Shown: positions 32,953 through 46,699, numbered from the stretch's first letter. The stretch: DNA of 64,000 bases from Raphanus sativus (GCF_000801105.2 NC_079515.1:36169407-36233406), one strand, 5' to 3'. Numbers and translations are program-made. The notes: a model not told the origin generated them from the sequence alone.

Positions 32953-35575
32953 TTAGGTGTTTAGCCTCTGCGCTAGCGCGAAGATATTGATAGAATTGTT
33001 GCTTTATATGAAGAGGGTGTAGATGGTATGTTCTAAGTGGTCTTTCGAATGTGAATATTTGGAATTTGTTGCTGATTTATGGTAGGGATAAAGAGTTGTC
33101 GTAAATTTGTATGTTAACTTTTGTTTTTTACTTATCTTTTTAATTTCGACTATCATTTGATCTAACAAAATAGACTGTGGAGAAAAAAAATCACAAACGT
33201 AGTTTGGAGATCATTTTACACGTCTGCAACCGCACTTGTCTAAAGTGAATCCTCTATACTTCGAAATTCTTTATGGGAAGATGTGCATCGTCGGTACGTC
33301 GTTGGAGATTATTTATTTCAAAAAAAAATTGTCACATTTTTTCATGTTATATCCTTTTAATAATTGTAATTTGTTGGCGGCATATTTTGAATGGATATAT
33401 TTCTATGTTTTAAAATGGGTTTAACATGCATTTTCATTCGTTTTCCTGTATGTGCTGATGTTTTGTGTATATTTTTAAATATGTCAATTAGTTATGGATT
33501 TTGATTTACGATGTCTTATCTATTTACTCATTGAAAAAGAAGTAGACTAAAGTATAGATATTTTATTAGATACAATAATTTTTACATATGCAATTTTGTA
33601 TCATTCAATTGTTTTGGGGGTAATTCAAGCAAATTTATTAGGTTATATTTTGTAGTTTATGTTTAAATTTATTGAGTTGTGAGAGGAAACAACTAAATAT
33701 ACATTATTCTAAAATAGTGATATGAGCAAACAATGTCTAGTATTTTAAAATGCTCAAGGTTTTTGCCGATCTTTTTCAGTAAATATGATCTTATGAGGAC
33801 GCATACGTATTATTTTCTATTATTTTGATAAAATTAAACTTTCTGAACAATATATTAATGGTAAAGTTTTTTGTGTTTCTCTCTAAAAATGTTCGAATGG
33901 ATTGAATTAAGAATATGATGAATTATGAAAACCCGTCCACGCTTCATTAATAATTTAAAGATAAAGAAAACCTCATAAGAAATAAATACTTAGAAGGAAA
34001 AAAACCAAAGTTTTAAGTGAGAAACAAAGATGATAGCAATTTTAAAAACTATGAATTGAAACTATGGTTGACGGGCTGATAAGAATTATAATTTTCTATC
34101 ACTCACTGCGGTGCTTGCGGGTGTTTACAACGTCCTCAATCTTTGGTGGATTTGCTGTGTTACATTCCATTCATACATTTCTCCGCACATGGTGTTATCG
34201 GCTTGCTTTTGGTGGAGTCTCATAATTGGAATGATCCGGTTAGCTTAGTTGCAGCCGGAGTGTGATTCATCAACCGCCACAGCTAGTTCACGGTGTATAA
34301 ACCTGTGTGTTCGTTGTATAAATTTGCAAGACTCATCGAAAGCAGAAGCCATCATTTCAAAGCTTTAATTTATTCCAAGCAAATGGAGTTTGTGTACATG
34401 TTTGTTACCTTCTTGTAGAGCCTTACTTCTTGACGAATCAGTTGAACTATTCGAAGGGGAATGTTCCTATGCACCACGATTAGAATATAGTAAAATAAAA
34501 ATTGTAACATGTTTTTCTGGAGAGTTTATACTGATATGTGTTAGAAATATATTGTGTATACGTGCATATCTCGTAGTGACCTTTTGGCTTAGTTCTCTAA
34601 AGCTCGTTGTAAGTATAACTGGAGTATCAAACTTACCAGTGAACTTAGCTCTTTGTCCCAATTCCTTAAACATCTCCAGTTGTCTTACTCTGCGAAAATC
34701 CTGAACAAACTTGTTTTAATCAATGAAAGAGTTTTTCATTCCTTTGTCAAGCATCTCCTCTAAATATTTACATGCCTCTCTCGACTTCCCTTCATCTAAA
34801 ATCCCTATGATCTAAAACGTGTAAGATGTGTTGTCAGGACTAATCCTTTTCTTGATCATCTCCCTCATATATAATATAATTCTGCAGATTCAATCGTATG
34901 AGATATTTGAATTAAAAGTTAGATAGTCAATTAGAAACAGATTTAGTAGACAGGTTGTGATAGATCGAAAAAGTTTTTACCTTTTTTATCAATGAAAAGA
35001 AACATGATTCCCATAGACTCGCTTTTTTTTCCATGAATCTCATAAACGAAGGAGGTGAGCAACCACGAACCGAGCAATTCGACCAAGGCGGAGAGAATCA
35101 AAAGTTGAGTGGCAGACGATGGTTTTAGCAACTGGAACAGTAGATGAAGTAATTTCCGAGAAGATGTAATAATATCTACTTGAAGAGGATTGATGAGAGA
35201 ATCAGAGATGAAATGTTCATTCGTTTAGATGCATTGATAAAGCGGAATGCAGAGGGTGTTACAAACATTTCATTATTGATTAACGAAGTAAAGATGGGAG
35301 ATATAAAGGTAGTGTAAGAAAAACTGATTCATAGAAACACAAACAATCATATGTTTAGATTAGTTTACAGGGATTTGACAAAAGAAACTACATCATGCGA
35401 AGTTCATTTAGTTTTTTTTTTTATAAATCGGGATTTTAAACATAGATTTCCTATAAACTGCAAAAAATTACATAGTCTGGAATTCGAACCCCTAAATTTA
35501 GATGTAAAAACCTTTAAATCTTAGCCAATATACTACAGTAATCCATTTGATAAATCATTGAAAACGTCAGTGTGA
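32953..35575 (-). mobile_element. Helitron carrying captured gene fragments, upstream of CNGC copy B
   Basis: Relative to the flank of copy A, the sequence is interrupted after TTTATTGTTA (32952) and resumes at about 35576 with AAATCGATAAAATAAAG (A: GGATCGATAAACTAAAG). On the minus strand the 3' end has the palindrome GCGCTAGCGC, then GAGGCTAAACACCTAA followed by host T. The 5' end is TCACACTGACG after host A. CTRR end, A/T target and lack of target duplication fit a Helitron of about 2.6 kb. It holds a PPR fragment (34630-34858) and a GC-richer, exon-like stretch (34090-34330) that I cannot identify. Only its 3' part is present at 42327-42739. The 5' end is less certain than the 3' end. Confidence 0.55.
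34630..34858 (-). pseudogene. pentatricopeptide-repeat (PPR) protein fragment
   Basis: Minus-strand blocks read ISPDNTSYTF, a stop, then IIGILDEGKSREACKYLEEM, LDKGMKNSFID, a stop, then NKFVQDFRRVRQLEMFKELG and QRAKFTGKF. The pattern of PD..TY, LxxxGKxxEA and LEEMLxKGM is the C-terminal part of a plant PPR protein. In-frame stops and the lack of any other repeats show a captured, dead fragment. The parent gene is unknown. Confidence 0.65.
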
Positions 35576-36502
35576 TAACCAAAAATAAATAAATCGATAA
35601 AATAAAGAAAAGTGTGTGGATACGAAAAGAAAAGTCACGTCGAGATATTTTTTTTGAAACTTCACGTCGAGACAATTTGCGAAGACTGACTTTTCATTTC
35701 ATAATTTTTATTTATAATTGTTTATTAACATATACCCTTATTATTTATGTTGAGAAAGACCCTTATTATTTATGTTTGAGAAAGACCCTTATCTAATCTT
35801 TTAATTTTAGATCATATACTTTATATACTATTAATAATTCATAACAGGAATATTTATAAATTAGTTAATATGACATATTTAATTATTTATATTAATAATA
35901 AATTAATTATATATATGAATTTTATTTTTATGAACAAAATCTGTTGAAGAAAATCTACAACAAAATCCTACTAACATTTAAGAAAATATAAAAAAGTCTT
36001 ACCAAAAAGTTCAAGTTTTTTTTTGTAAAATAATGTATTAATGTAGTAACAATTTTTTTTCAAAATTCATGTAATCTTGTAGACTCAAAAATAGTTGTGT
36101 AATTTTCCAAATTTTATTGAAAAAATATAAAATTTTGAGATAAAATATTCAAACTCAAAATTTAATATTTAAAATTTTACCAAAGATAAAAACATATAAT
36201 AAAATAACTTTTTGGAATGCAACACGAAAAAAAAACTATGTTAAAAAATTAAAGTAATCTAATATTTAGAAATATTAATTAATAACAAAAAAAATTAATA
36301 TCATAGCATCTAAAATACCATATATCAATATAATTTATTAAAATAATATGATAAATACTACTATGTACAAATTTTACTAAAATAATATGGCTATATTATT
36401 TAAGAAGACACTGTATTTACTTATACATTCTGTAAAATACTAAAATGATATATCCTTAAAGTATATTTTTTAAACACAACATGTAAATATAAATTATCTT
36501 GA

Positions 36503-36573
<71 letters not shown>

Positions 36574-37267
36574 TTTTGATAATATAGATAAGTAAATTTA
36601 AAATGGTATTTATGTAAAATCTATAAATTAAAGAAAAAATCATGTTTTAAAGGAAGATTCTTGTTATTTTATGGTGCCTAACTCAAAAAATATACTAGTA
36701 AGTAACTAAATTAATAAAAAAAGTAAAATTTATTAAATAACTATATATTAATAGTGCCGAATAACAAATCTAACAATAGTGTTATAGAGTTACACAATAT
36801 ATATCATTAAAATGAATATATAAATTCCATTTTAAAATGGCTAATTTTTTTTTTTTAAATGGTAATAATATCAAAACTATAAATTTTAAAATGAAAAAAT
36901 ATCCATACGGATGTGCAGATCAAAATCTACTTTTTTATTAAATGGAAATAACTCGTTGGCTCGAAAATAAGTTTATACTAGAGCTTGATCCATACATCCG
37001 CGACGGATGTTTGTTTTAATAGAATTAACGTATGAAATTCTTCACAACACAAGAATGTAATGGGTTGTACAACCTATGTCCGTATAGATGTATGTTAGAT
37101 TCGTAATATATAACATATAATATTTAAGTTAGATCGACAGTTTTAATTTTCTGTAACTTGTTATTGTTCATATTGTGGATGAAAACTAAAAAAATCAAAA
37201 ATGATATTTTATATAATATATTCGTGAGTTAATAATTTTACTACATTAACCTATTTGATGAATTTTA
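35576..37267. other. AT-rich spacer with (TA)n at 36502-36571
   Basis: Starts with sequence matching the distal upstream region of CNGC copy A (GAAACTTCACGTCGAG at about 35656, GCGAAGACTGACTTTTCATT). The rest is over 75 percent AT by eye without genes. A long TA microsatellite occupies 36502-36571. Confidence 0.5.
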
Positions 37268-38456
37268 TCTATATTATTAAAGCAGAATCCCTCGTATGAT
37301 TCTACCTTTATAGTCTCTATCAATATTACTACTTGTGCCATTTATATATTTAAGTAACATCATTAATTTTTTTACTTAAAAACTATATATTCGTGTTGTT
37401 GCCAAATCTAACTATAATATTTCTTATATACTTGCTAAAGAAATATTTTGTTAACCATAAATTTTAAAAGATTTATACACAAATTTTTGTATTTTTTAAA
37501 TGGGTAGAATATTTATATCAAAACAAATTATTATGACAGAGACTATATAATGTTTATCCATACATCCATTTCATAACAGAATTATTTCTACTCCAAAAAA
37601 ATTATTAATTTTTCAACAGTTTGTTTACATATTTGCCAAAAATATATCAATGAAACCATTCACTTTTTTTTATTAAAAAAACAAACATTCACTATCTACA
37701 TATACAATGTTAACACTAATAAAATATTTTTTCTATTTTTACAAAACTCTAACTTTAGCTATGTTTAAAATATTGAATTTGTTTCAATTTGTTATATTAA
37801 GATTTCGAGGATTAGTAGTAATATACTGACTTAATTATAATAAATAAGATAGGTAATTCTTGATTTGGTTTGCTAAATTAATTAATATATAGACAAAAAA
37901 AATTAGTGCATACAGAGAAAAATTATATAGTTACAAATGGACAAAAAATAGTAACAGAACATTCTCCAAGATATCAAATGATTTAAATCTATTAACTATA
38001 AAATATACATCCGAATTTTAACAAAACATATTCATATTTAATCATTTTGGCTACTTTGATATTTTACAATTTTTAATAAAACATTAATATTTACACTATG
38101 CTGTTATAAAACATTTCTAAATAATAATAATAATAGTTTATATTATAGAATAAAAATAGTAACCATCAATAAAATAAATGATAATAATTCTATCTAAATG
38201 GTAACAAACACATATTATACACTGATAAATGGTAAAATACGGACCACCCATTTAGTTAACTAATCAAAATTGAGTTGCAATAGTTAAATTAATTCACAAG
38301 TTGAATATAATTAAAATAATATTATATAATTAAAAAAACTAAATAGTAGTCAATCCACATATAAATAAAAATATAAAATATGAAACTTATAATATTTCCA
38401 ATTTAGATTTTTAAACTGAAAAAACCCGCGATTTCAAAGCGCGGATCAAAATCTAG
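37268..38456 (+). mobile_element. non-autonomous Helitron, 1.19 kb
   Basis: 5' end TCTATATTATTAAAGCAGAA after host A; 3' end hairpin CCGCG-ATTTCAAAG-CGCGG followed by ATCAAAATCTAG and host T. Both termini are of the common Brassicaceae Helitron type. The interior is AT-rich without a Rep/helicase frame. A 5'-truncated copy of the same insertion, with the same flanking DNA, ends at 57728. Confidence 0.82.
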
Positions 38457-41400
38457 TTTATAAATTAAACACCAATTATTAGTAATATTTATGTATATTA
38501 ATAAATTTATCTTTCTAAAATAAAATAATTTATGTCAAATAAAATGTACTTCTGTTTAATAAGATTGATAGATATATCTCTAAAATTTTTTATGTACCAA
38601 ATATGTTTCACTTATATGTTTATTTTTGAGAAAATATTGAATTCAAATTTATTTTTTGTATTCTTATAAATTCAAATATATGTGTGAATGATATTAATCA
38701 TCAAAACTATTGAACATATATTTGAACTTTATATGTTTTAATAAAGAATTTATAGTTTTTATTTTGTATGTGATAAATAAAAATATACAAGAATGTTATA
38801 TATTTAAAGTGTTGTAGTTTATATTTTAAATAAATCTATTTAAATTTACTGTTAAAATTGTTAGAGAATAATCTGATTATAAAATAACATATATTTTGTT
38901 AGAGCTTAATACAAAATAAATAATTGTGATTAATTGATTAGTAGTTATTAATTCCGTTGCACAAGTTGTATTTATTTATTTTTTGTTGACACAAGTTGTA
39001 ATTATTAGGATGAAAAAAATATTTCTAAAATGTATTTCAGTTTAAATAAAATATATTGTATTAGTCATTGATATATATATATTATTGGTTAATATTATAT
39101 TATTAATATGTTCGATTTATAGTCGAAAAAATTGATTTTACTGTATCTTATACCAAATGTGGTAAATCGATTTTAAGTCCCTTTCAAAATATAATTTTGT
39201 CAATTTATATCTTATTTTAAGTTTTGTTTCAGTTTAAAATTTGAAAACAAAATTCATTTCATTCTATTGATACATTTTTTTATTCATCTCTTAGATGATG
39301 GTTGTGGTGAAAAACTGTGTAGAGATAAAAGAGAGTAGTGGTGAAACAATGAAGGGAGTAATCCTAAATTGTTCGTCGAACGAAATGGACCCTTGAAGAC
39401 CAAAGAGTAATGGTCAAGAAAGTAAGGTTCTTTTATATGTATAATGTAAAATAGGTCAATAGATTTTGATGTTTGTAAACAAATTAGACATTTGAATGAT
39501 AAATATGAATATCAATTTGGTAAGCAAAAAAATACGCCACTCACATATGCATTTTTGCTTTTAGTGGTTAAAACAAATAGGTATAAAATAAAATGGTTAA
39601 CAGAAAGTTAATTATAATTTGATTACCAAATTGAATAAACAAAGGAATAAATACTTCCTAAATTCATGGATGAGAATAAACAAAGAAATTAAATATATTG
39701 TTAGGATTTTATCATGCAAATACAAAAAAATAATAAAAACAATTTTCTAAAGTCCATTTTAAAATATCATACATCAAATAAGTCATTACTTTTATTTTAA
39801 TAGAATAGATACGACTTTGAGGATATGTTAGCATATCCATTGGTTTGGATATTCCAAAAGGTATCTAAAGTTTATTATCTTATAAAAAAAAAAAATCACA
39901 TATTTTAAATAGAAAATATGTACCAGTAATTAAATAGCAGTTGACAAGAAAGGTTATACGTTAACTTCTATAAATTAATAATGTTGGGACTTAAAATTTT
40001 ATTAATTTATAGAGATATTAATTTAGAAGATTTTATTTTTAAAATTTTTTTTATTTTTTCTATATTTTATAAAATAAGAAAATATTGATTTTACCATATA
40101 TTCATTATTTAAATTTTAGAAATTTGACTTCCATATGGTTTTATTATCTTATTTGATGTATATTTTTATGTTTCATAGAAATTATGTGATTATTGATATA
40201 ATTTTACTAAATATTATCAAAATATATTGAAATATTAAGAAAGTAGATGTATTTTCATTGTAAATATAAAACCAAACAATATAATTTTTAGTTTGTACTT
40301 ATATAAAAATATATATTGATGTATTATTAATTATGATTTTCAATGAGACTATATGTTTACATGAGAATTTTAAAAATATTATTATCTTATTATTTTATCG
40401 ATTTGTATCATATTTTACACCGTCCCAAATTGAGACCGAGCAATTTATTAATTTATAGAAACTATTTTAATTTATTAAGTATTAATTTATAGAGGTTATA
40501 CTGTATACATGTTCTATAGCATTTTGTTTTAGAATTTTTCACATTTTCTCTTCTTTTCTTTATATATTTCTCATTTAACGAGTGTTAGATATTATCATCA
40601 GAAACATGCGTTAAAGCTGCTCTAGGTAATTAGCTGGTTCTGAAACATAGGTTACTGAACCATTGACCTATAGTCCTCTAATTTTAAGAAAAAATATATA
40701 TAGGGTTTTAAATTTGTAAAAAATATATAAACGCTTATTAAATTATCTATAATCTCTATAATTTGAGGACCTAGTAGATAAGTTTATCTATTAAGAATTT
40801 AATTGGTAATGGTTGTAGTTTTAGGATTTTTGCTCTAGAATTAGAGCTTTAATTTATTTGTTGTGGCTCTAGAATTAAAGTTTTTGGAAAACACATAAAA
40901 TTTGCTCTAAGAATTTGTCTTTTTACAATACACATACATTAAAGTTTTAAAATTGCTGTGGGTTTTATAAAAATTAAGAAAGCTGGTGTAAGTTTAGAGC
41001 TGTAGGTATATTTAGTGCTGTGGACAGCATCTAGAGTCATTACCAATCATCCTCATATTCACACCAATTTCAGCAATAATATACAAGTTGTATCAATATC
41101 ATGTCCATTTTTGTATTAATTATGTGTATCTAGATACAAAAGATGTTGCTTGTTTAAATACTATTACATCAATATCTAAATGTTGCGTCTAACTTTCAAA
41201 ATTTCTAACTTGTAAAATATCTAGATATTTGAAATGCAAATAATGTAGAGTTGGATATAAAAATTGCATCTCAAAAACCATTAAACTTAGGCCATATTCA
41301 TTTTTATATCCAAACACTTCGTTTAGATGTCAATGCTTAGCTTTTATATTTGTTTGGACACTACTGTACCAACATATACATATATATATATATATATATA

Positions 41401-42032
41401 TGCAAATTCTTTAAATATTTAAAATATCTAAATATTTAATATGCAAAATGATTTTACATGTAAGATTTGCATCTCCAAATCCAGAGAAGAAAACTAAAAT
41501 ACCTTCAATAGAAATAGGAAAGTTATTATAATCATTAGATATTATTTTAAATTGTAAAGTCATGGTTATTCTGTTAACAACACAAAATCAAATTGTTTCA
41601 AAACCGTAAAACCACTTCAAGATTTTGTTTTTGAAACTTCACGTCCAAACATTTTGCGTAGAGCAAAAGACTGACTTTTCATAGTTTTCAAAAAAAAAAA
41701 AAAAAAAGACTGACTTCATTTCAATGGACCCTTATCATTTATTAAGCGGAAATAATTCGATGGCTAAAAATTTATTACACATTATTTATGAAACGATTTC
41801 ACACGTGTTATTTTCACAATTATTCACAAAAAATGTGACATGACATACTATAATTGATGACATACTATAAATCTGTCTTGCAATAAAATCCTTAATTTTG
41901 ATACAAATTAATTTTCAGTTGTAATATTTCTATAAATTCGATATAAAAATAACTATGGATATTTAGTAGTAATAAATGATTGTGGAATTTTATATGTAGT
42001 TGTCACATTAACTTCTACAACACATATTATGT
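37570..42032. repeat. segmental duplication, copy 1 (direct repeat of 56867-61302)
   Basis: Collinear with 56867-61302 over about 4.4 kb with scattered substitutions and many small indels. It starts inside the Helitron at CATAACAGAATTATTTCTAC and ends at CTTCTACAACACATATTATG just before the N gap. Both copies share the Helitron 3' end, a small coding-like scrap (39297-39395), a TIR element (39956-40504) and the motif GAAACTTCACGTCCAAACAT. Because non-element flanks are shared, it is a duplication of a block, not two insertions. Confidence 0.88.
39956..40504. mobile_element. TIR DNA element (MITE-like), copy in duplication 1
   Basis: Begins near ACGTTAACTTCTATAAATTA and ends AATTTATAGAGGTTATACTG, imperfect inverted repeats of the frequent plant type ACAGTAGAACTTCTATAAATT. 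Internal TTATTAATTTATAGA motifs repeat at both ends. No coding capacity. The counterpart is 59255-59810. Confidence 0.6.
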
Positions 42033-42132
42033 NNNNNNNNNNNNNNNNNNNNNNNNNNNNNNNNNNNNNNNNNNNNNNNNNNNNNNNNNNNNNNNNNNNN
42101 NNNNNNNNNNNNNNNNNNNNNNNNNNNNNNNN
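42033..42132. other. assembly gap (100 N)
   Basis: Exactly 100 N, a conventional placeholder of unknown size. It lies where the end of duplication copy 1, the start of a Helitron and the inner part of the right CNGC arm should meet. Confidence 1.
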
Positions 42133-42326
42133 ATACTATCATGACCTATTGATATAGGCGTAGTCCAACTATTTTAATATAATTATTAAAACTTCTTATT
42201 AATTATTTTAAAAAATATTATACAAACAAAAACACAAATATAATTAAAAACACAAATACAAATTTATTTTTTAAAATATAAAACAGAAAAATATATCCGC
42301 CCTTTTAAGGGCGGGTGAAAATCTAG
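42133..42326 (+). mobile_element. Helitron 3' part
   Basis: The 3' end has the hairpin CCGCCC-TTTTAA-GGGCGG followed by GTGAAAATCTAG and host T at 42327. The sequence right after the gap (ATACTATCATGACC) resembles a Helitron start (TCTATACTATCA) minus its first bases, so the element could be short, but the gap hides the 5' end. It sits in what was the Helitron upstream of CNGC copy C: left-arm TAATTGTAAT is split exactly at an A/T pair. Confidence 0.6.
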
Positions 42327-42773
42327 TTACAATTATTAGAAGGAAATAACATGAAAATGTGACAATTTTTTTTGAAATAAATAATTTCCAACGACGTACC
42401 GACGACATACATCTTCCCATAAAGAATTTCGAAGTATAGAGGATTCACTTTAGACAAGTGCGGTCGTAGACGTGTAAAATGATCTCCAAACTACGTTTGT
42501 GATTTTTTTCTCCACACTCTATTTTGTTAGATCAAATGATAGTCGAAATTAAAAAGAAAAGTCAAAAACAAAAGTTAACATACAAATTTACCACAACTCT
42601 TTATCCCTACCATAAATCAGCAACAAATTCTAAATATTCACATTCGAAAGACCACTTAGAACATACCATCTACACACTCTTCATATAAAGCAACAATTCC
42701 ATCAATATCTTCGCGCTAGCGCAGAGGCTAAACACCTAATAACAATAAATAATCCACTTGCTTGACTCTTCCT

Positions 42774-43454
42774 TAGGCATGCGCATTATGATCCTTGGTC
42801 GGGTTTGGATAGGGTTTGGATCGGATCTTATCGGATCTGGATTTTTGGATCTTAGATATTTAGACCTAATAAAGTTATTAGAATTTTTTGGTTCGGGTTC
42901 GGTTTGGATCCTATTAGGTCCGGATCAGTTTGGGTCTTAAATTATTAGATCTAACAGAATAATTATAATTTATCGGTTTGATTTTGGTTTGGGTTCTGTT
43001 CGGATCATGTCCGGTCTGCTCAAAACAGTACCCAAAAAACAAAAAAAAAATTGAGAATATTCAATTACCTGAAAAATATCCAAAATTTTATTCAAAATCT
43101 GATCCGGAGACATGAAATTGATGTTTTATTTGATTATCCGAATTATTTTTTTGAAAATTTAAAATTTATCTGAAACTTAAAACCATACCCAAAAACTTAA
43201 ATCTGAAAAATAGAAAAATACCCATAGTATTAAAAAAATACTAAAACATCTATATATATAATATACTAGAAGTTTCGCGCTTTTCAGATACCTTGTTGGG
43301 TCTCGGATTTTGATCGGGTCAGATCTAAGACCCGCAGGTCCTCCATAACAAAACCCGATAGAAAAAAAAGATCGGGTCGATTTCTATCCAAACCTAGATT
43401 TTCCGGATCGGTCTGGGAGAAAGTCATTGGATCCTAGTAAAATGCGCAGGTCTA
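42774..43454. mobile_element. hAT-type non-autonomous element upstream of CNGC copy C
   Basis: Same insertion as 32234-32918, inverted with its arm. Target duplication is CTCTTCCT (42766-42773) and TTCTTCCT (43455-43462, one change). Ends are TAGGCATGCGCATT and the complement of TAGACCTGCGCATT. Confidence 0.82.
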
Positions 43455-43461
43455 TTCTTCC

Positions 43462-43472
43462 TCTATAAAAAG
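43462..43472 (+). promoter_or_regulatory. TATA box of CNGC copy C
   Basis: TCTATAAAAAGACA directly after the hAT element, about 155 bases before the ATG. Confidence 0.65.
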
Positions 43473-43623
43473 ACACTGATTCAGTTATTCTAAGTCATCT
43501 ATCTCCTTCCTTCTCAATTTTCCAGAACTCTATAGTCTCTACTTCACTTCAGTTATTCTAAGTCATTTATCATTTTTCTTGCTGGTCTCTTTGTTTTCTT
43601 CTTGAAAAAGGTTTTGTCTCTAA

Positions 43624-46600
43624 ATGGCTTCTTCCAACGAGAACGATGATGTTCCCATGCTTCCAGTTTCAGACTCATCATCATCATCATCTCGTACAAG
43701 GCCTTTCACTTCCAGGTCACGTAGCATTTCCCTAGCAAACACTTCTTCCAGCATTGACGGACTTGACAACTCAATTGTTGTTTTGGGCTACACAAATCCT
43801 CTTGGAACCCAGAGACGGCCTCCATTAGTGCAAATGGGTGACCCTCTTTCCTCTACTCGCAGTCCTGAGTCTCCATTTTCTCTTCCTCCTCCTTCAACTT
43901 GTGGTTCTTCTGATTACAACCACGAAGCCGCTCAAATCCCCACTCCCAGAGTTTCTGCCACTTCTGATTCCACCACGGTATCTTGTTTTGATTTCTTTAC
44001 TTTACAATCAAGCTTGAGACTCAAGTAAACTGTAGCTTGGTATTCAAATGTTGACTTAAGTAATTTTTGTTGAAATACGGAGTCTTTTCTTTTATCTTGC
44101 TAGCACCATAATGCTCTGGATGATGATGCCAAGGCTACGAGATTCGCTACATTCGTTAAAAAATACATATCCAGAATCATGTATCCTCACTCTAAATACG
44201 TTCCGAGCTGGACTACATTCTTTGCCTATTCATGCATGTTGTCTATTTTCGTAGATCCCCTCTTCTTTTTCCCCATAGAAGTCAAACTGGTATGAGATAT
44301 CTCTCTTTTGCTTCTCATGTTTTGTATTCTTGCGCTTGAGCAACACCATCTTTCATACTGTAGGAGGAGAAATGCATTAAGATCAATTGGCCGATGGCTC
44401 GTCCAATTTTAGCTATCAAAGGTGTAACGGATATTTTATTATGTGTAAACATCTTTATGCAGGTGTGTTTCCTTTTGATTTCATTTTGTTATAAGAGAAT
44501 TGTTGGTTTACTGCTTCTTGTTTCATATATTGTTGCAGTACTCAATGGCATATGTAAATTCTGAGTATACGGTTGATGAACGTAAAAAAATTAAGCGAAA
44601 GTACTACCTAAGCCTCCTCTTAGTGATCCCATTTCCACAGGTATAATGTTAGAGCTACATCGGTTTATTTCTTAAATGTAATTGAAAATATGTTTGTTTA
44701 CATTGACCTCTCTTCTGTCTTTTCCTTTGGACAGATATATCTAACAGTTATAGTACCTCACATGTTAGGCGCATCTTGGACAAAAGATGCACAAAACGTT
44801 TTTCTCACTATAATTCTTCTCCAATACATTCCAAAGTTATATATGTTTCTTCCTCTTATAGCCGGACAAACACCAAAATGGTTAATATTTGAGTCGGCAC
44901 AGGCTAAATTTTTTATAAATCTTCTCACCTACATGCTTGCGGGTCATGTTGTTGGCTCTTCCTGGTATTTTTTCTGTCTGCAGGTATGACAAAAATTCCA
45001 AAACTTGTATCATTCAATTTAAACTAATATGATTTCTTAGTAAATTAAACTACTATTCTTTATGTTGCTTTAATCACTTCTTTTGTCCAAACCAACAGAA
45101 GATGTGTATATTTGTATGGGTTTTATTGATCTTCTTGTTGCATGCTTCCCCTTTTTGTCTCTTGCAGAGAGTTCATCGTTGCCTTCGAGTTGCTTGTGGC
45201 AATGGTGAAAGAGGATGCAAACAACTAATAGATTGTCATGAAAAGAGAAAAAAAGTTTTAGACGCGTGGAAAAGTAACGTGAATGCCAGTGTTTGTTTTC
45301 AAGAGAATGGTTTTCAATATGGAACCTATGGGAAGGCAGTCCATCTCACCTATAGCTCTACTCCTTGGTACACAAGATACAGTTACTCTCTTTTCTGGGG
45401 GTTTCAGGTAATTCAAGTTAACACAACTGTTCAACTAGTTTGCATTGGTTTGGCATAATGTGGAACTCTTGAGTTATTGTCAATTGTTTTACTACTCTCA
45501 AAAGCAAATCAGCACGCTTGCTGGAAACCAAGTCCCAAGTTACTATTTTGGGGATATTGTATTTACCATGACTATCATTGGAGTGGGGCTTTTGCTTTTA
45601 GCGCTTCTTATTGGTAATATGCAGAACTTCCTTCTGTCTCTAGGCCGCAGGTAAATAACTGCCATCTTTGTATAAAATCTGATATCTCAAGACATGGTGG
45701 ATGATCTCTTTGTTGACTGTGTTTTGTCCACCTTAGGGATATGGAAATGACTCTAAGACGGCGTGATGTGGAGCAATGGATGAACCATAGACGGTTTCCA
45801 GAAGACATAAGAAAGTATGTGAACTATGCCTTCGTTTTCAAGTTGAATTCTTGAGATATTAGGAGATATAAATTATGAGCTTATCATCACTAGCTGTAAA
45901 GCTAACTGAATAGTTGTTTCTATATTTTCAGGAGGGTGCGAGATGCTGAGCGGTTAAACTGGAAAGCTACTAGAGGAGTTAACGAAGAATTGCTCTTTGA
46001 GAATAAACCTGATGACCTTCAAAGAGATATAAGACGACACCTCTTCGCATTTCTCTATGAGGTAAACATCATAGTCCATTTCCTTGAGCGTCGTCCTCTC
46101 TCCTTCTCTATTTTTGATTACTGAAAATGTTAATGGTTTGCAGGTGAGTATATTTTCGAAGATGAATGAATCGATCTTAGATGCCATCCGTGAGAGGCTG
46201 AAACAGAGGAATTACCCAGAGGGTAGCATGGTTTTGCGCCGTGGAGATCCAGTTAAGAATATGGTATTCATTGTGAGTGGTAAGATGATGAGCACTGGAG
46301 AAGACGGTTCTCCTACTCCTTTAGTAGAGGGAGACGTTTGTGGTGAAGAACTTCTCACTTGGTGCCAAAAACGATCTTCTATAAACCCCGGTACATCCTT
46401 TGTTGACTCTATGTGCTCACAACACTCAATGTTTTTGGTTTAAAAACATGAAGTATACTTTTGACAACACTTCATATTATATGCTTTGAAATTTTCAGAT
46501 GAGACTACGGTAAGGATGCCATCAGAGGAATTGTATAGCAAAAGAGATGTTTGTTGCGTGAAAAACGTGGAGGCGTTTTCACTCAGTGTAGCAGATCTTG

Positions 46601-46650
46601 AATACGTCGTGACTTTGTCCCCGACTCTCGAGATTCCTGAGGAGTCATAG
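43624..46650 (+). CDS. cyclic nucleotide-gated channel, CNGC19/20 type, copy C (mosaic, C-terminally truncated)
   Basis: Eleven exons: 43624-43978, 44104-44289, 44364-44463, 44539-44640, 44737-44984, 45168-45408, 45505-45651, 45737-45812, 45932-46061, 46144-46390 and 46499-46650 (edges read by eye). ATG MASSNENDDVPMLPVSDSS; TAG after LEIPEES. Exons 1-8 and intron 8 are nearly copy B (S4 NVFLTIILLQYIPKLYMF without Arg; filter STLAGNQVPSYYFGD). From exon 9 on it follows copy A (AERLNWKATRGVNEE, MVLRRGDPVKNMVFIV, ELYSKRDVCCVKNVEAF). The frame is lost after DLEYVVTL, with one base fewer than in A and B. The old tail (FLRSHRVQGAMRCES) is out of frame and cut by a TRIM. As in B, the N-terminal cysteine segment of CNGC20 is missing. 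Confidence 0.78.
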
Positions 46651-46699
46651 GGTGCAAGGAGCCATGAGGTGCGAATCTCTTTTTTTTTTGTGCGAATAT

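Larger units (their letters stand above)
28685..33369. repeat. left arm of large inverted duplication (contains CNGC copy B)
   Basis: Reverse-complement similarity to 42327-47819. It covers the 3' flank (from ACAAATAATAAAAA at 28685), all of CNGC copy B, the hAT-type element and the first 417 bases of the Helitron upstream. First exons differ by one residue (NQEAA against NHEAA). The inner edge is last visible at TAATTGTAA (33369), where the right arm is interrupted by another Helitron end. Confidence 0.85.

Noticed and set aside
32953..32990. Rho-independent-like terminator at GCGCTAGCGC
   Set aside because: Bacterial terminators do not apply here; position, CTAA end and the empty site in copy A fit a Helitron terminus.
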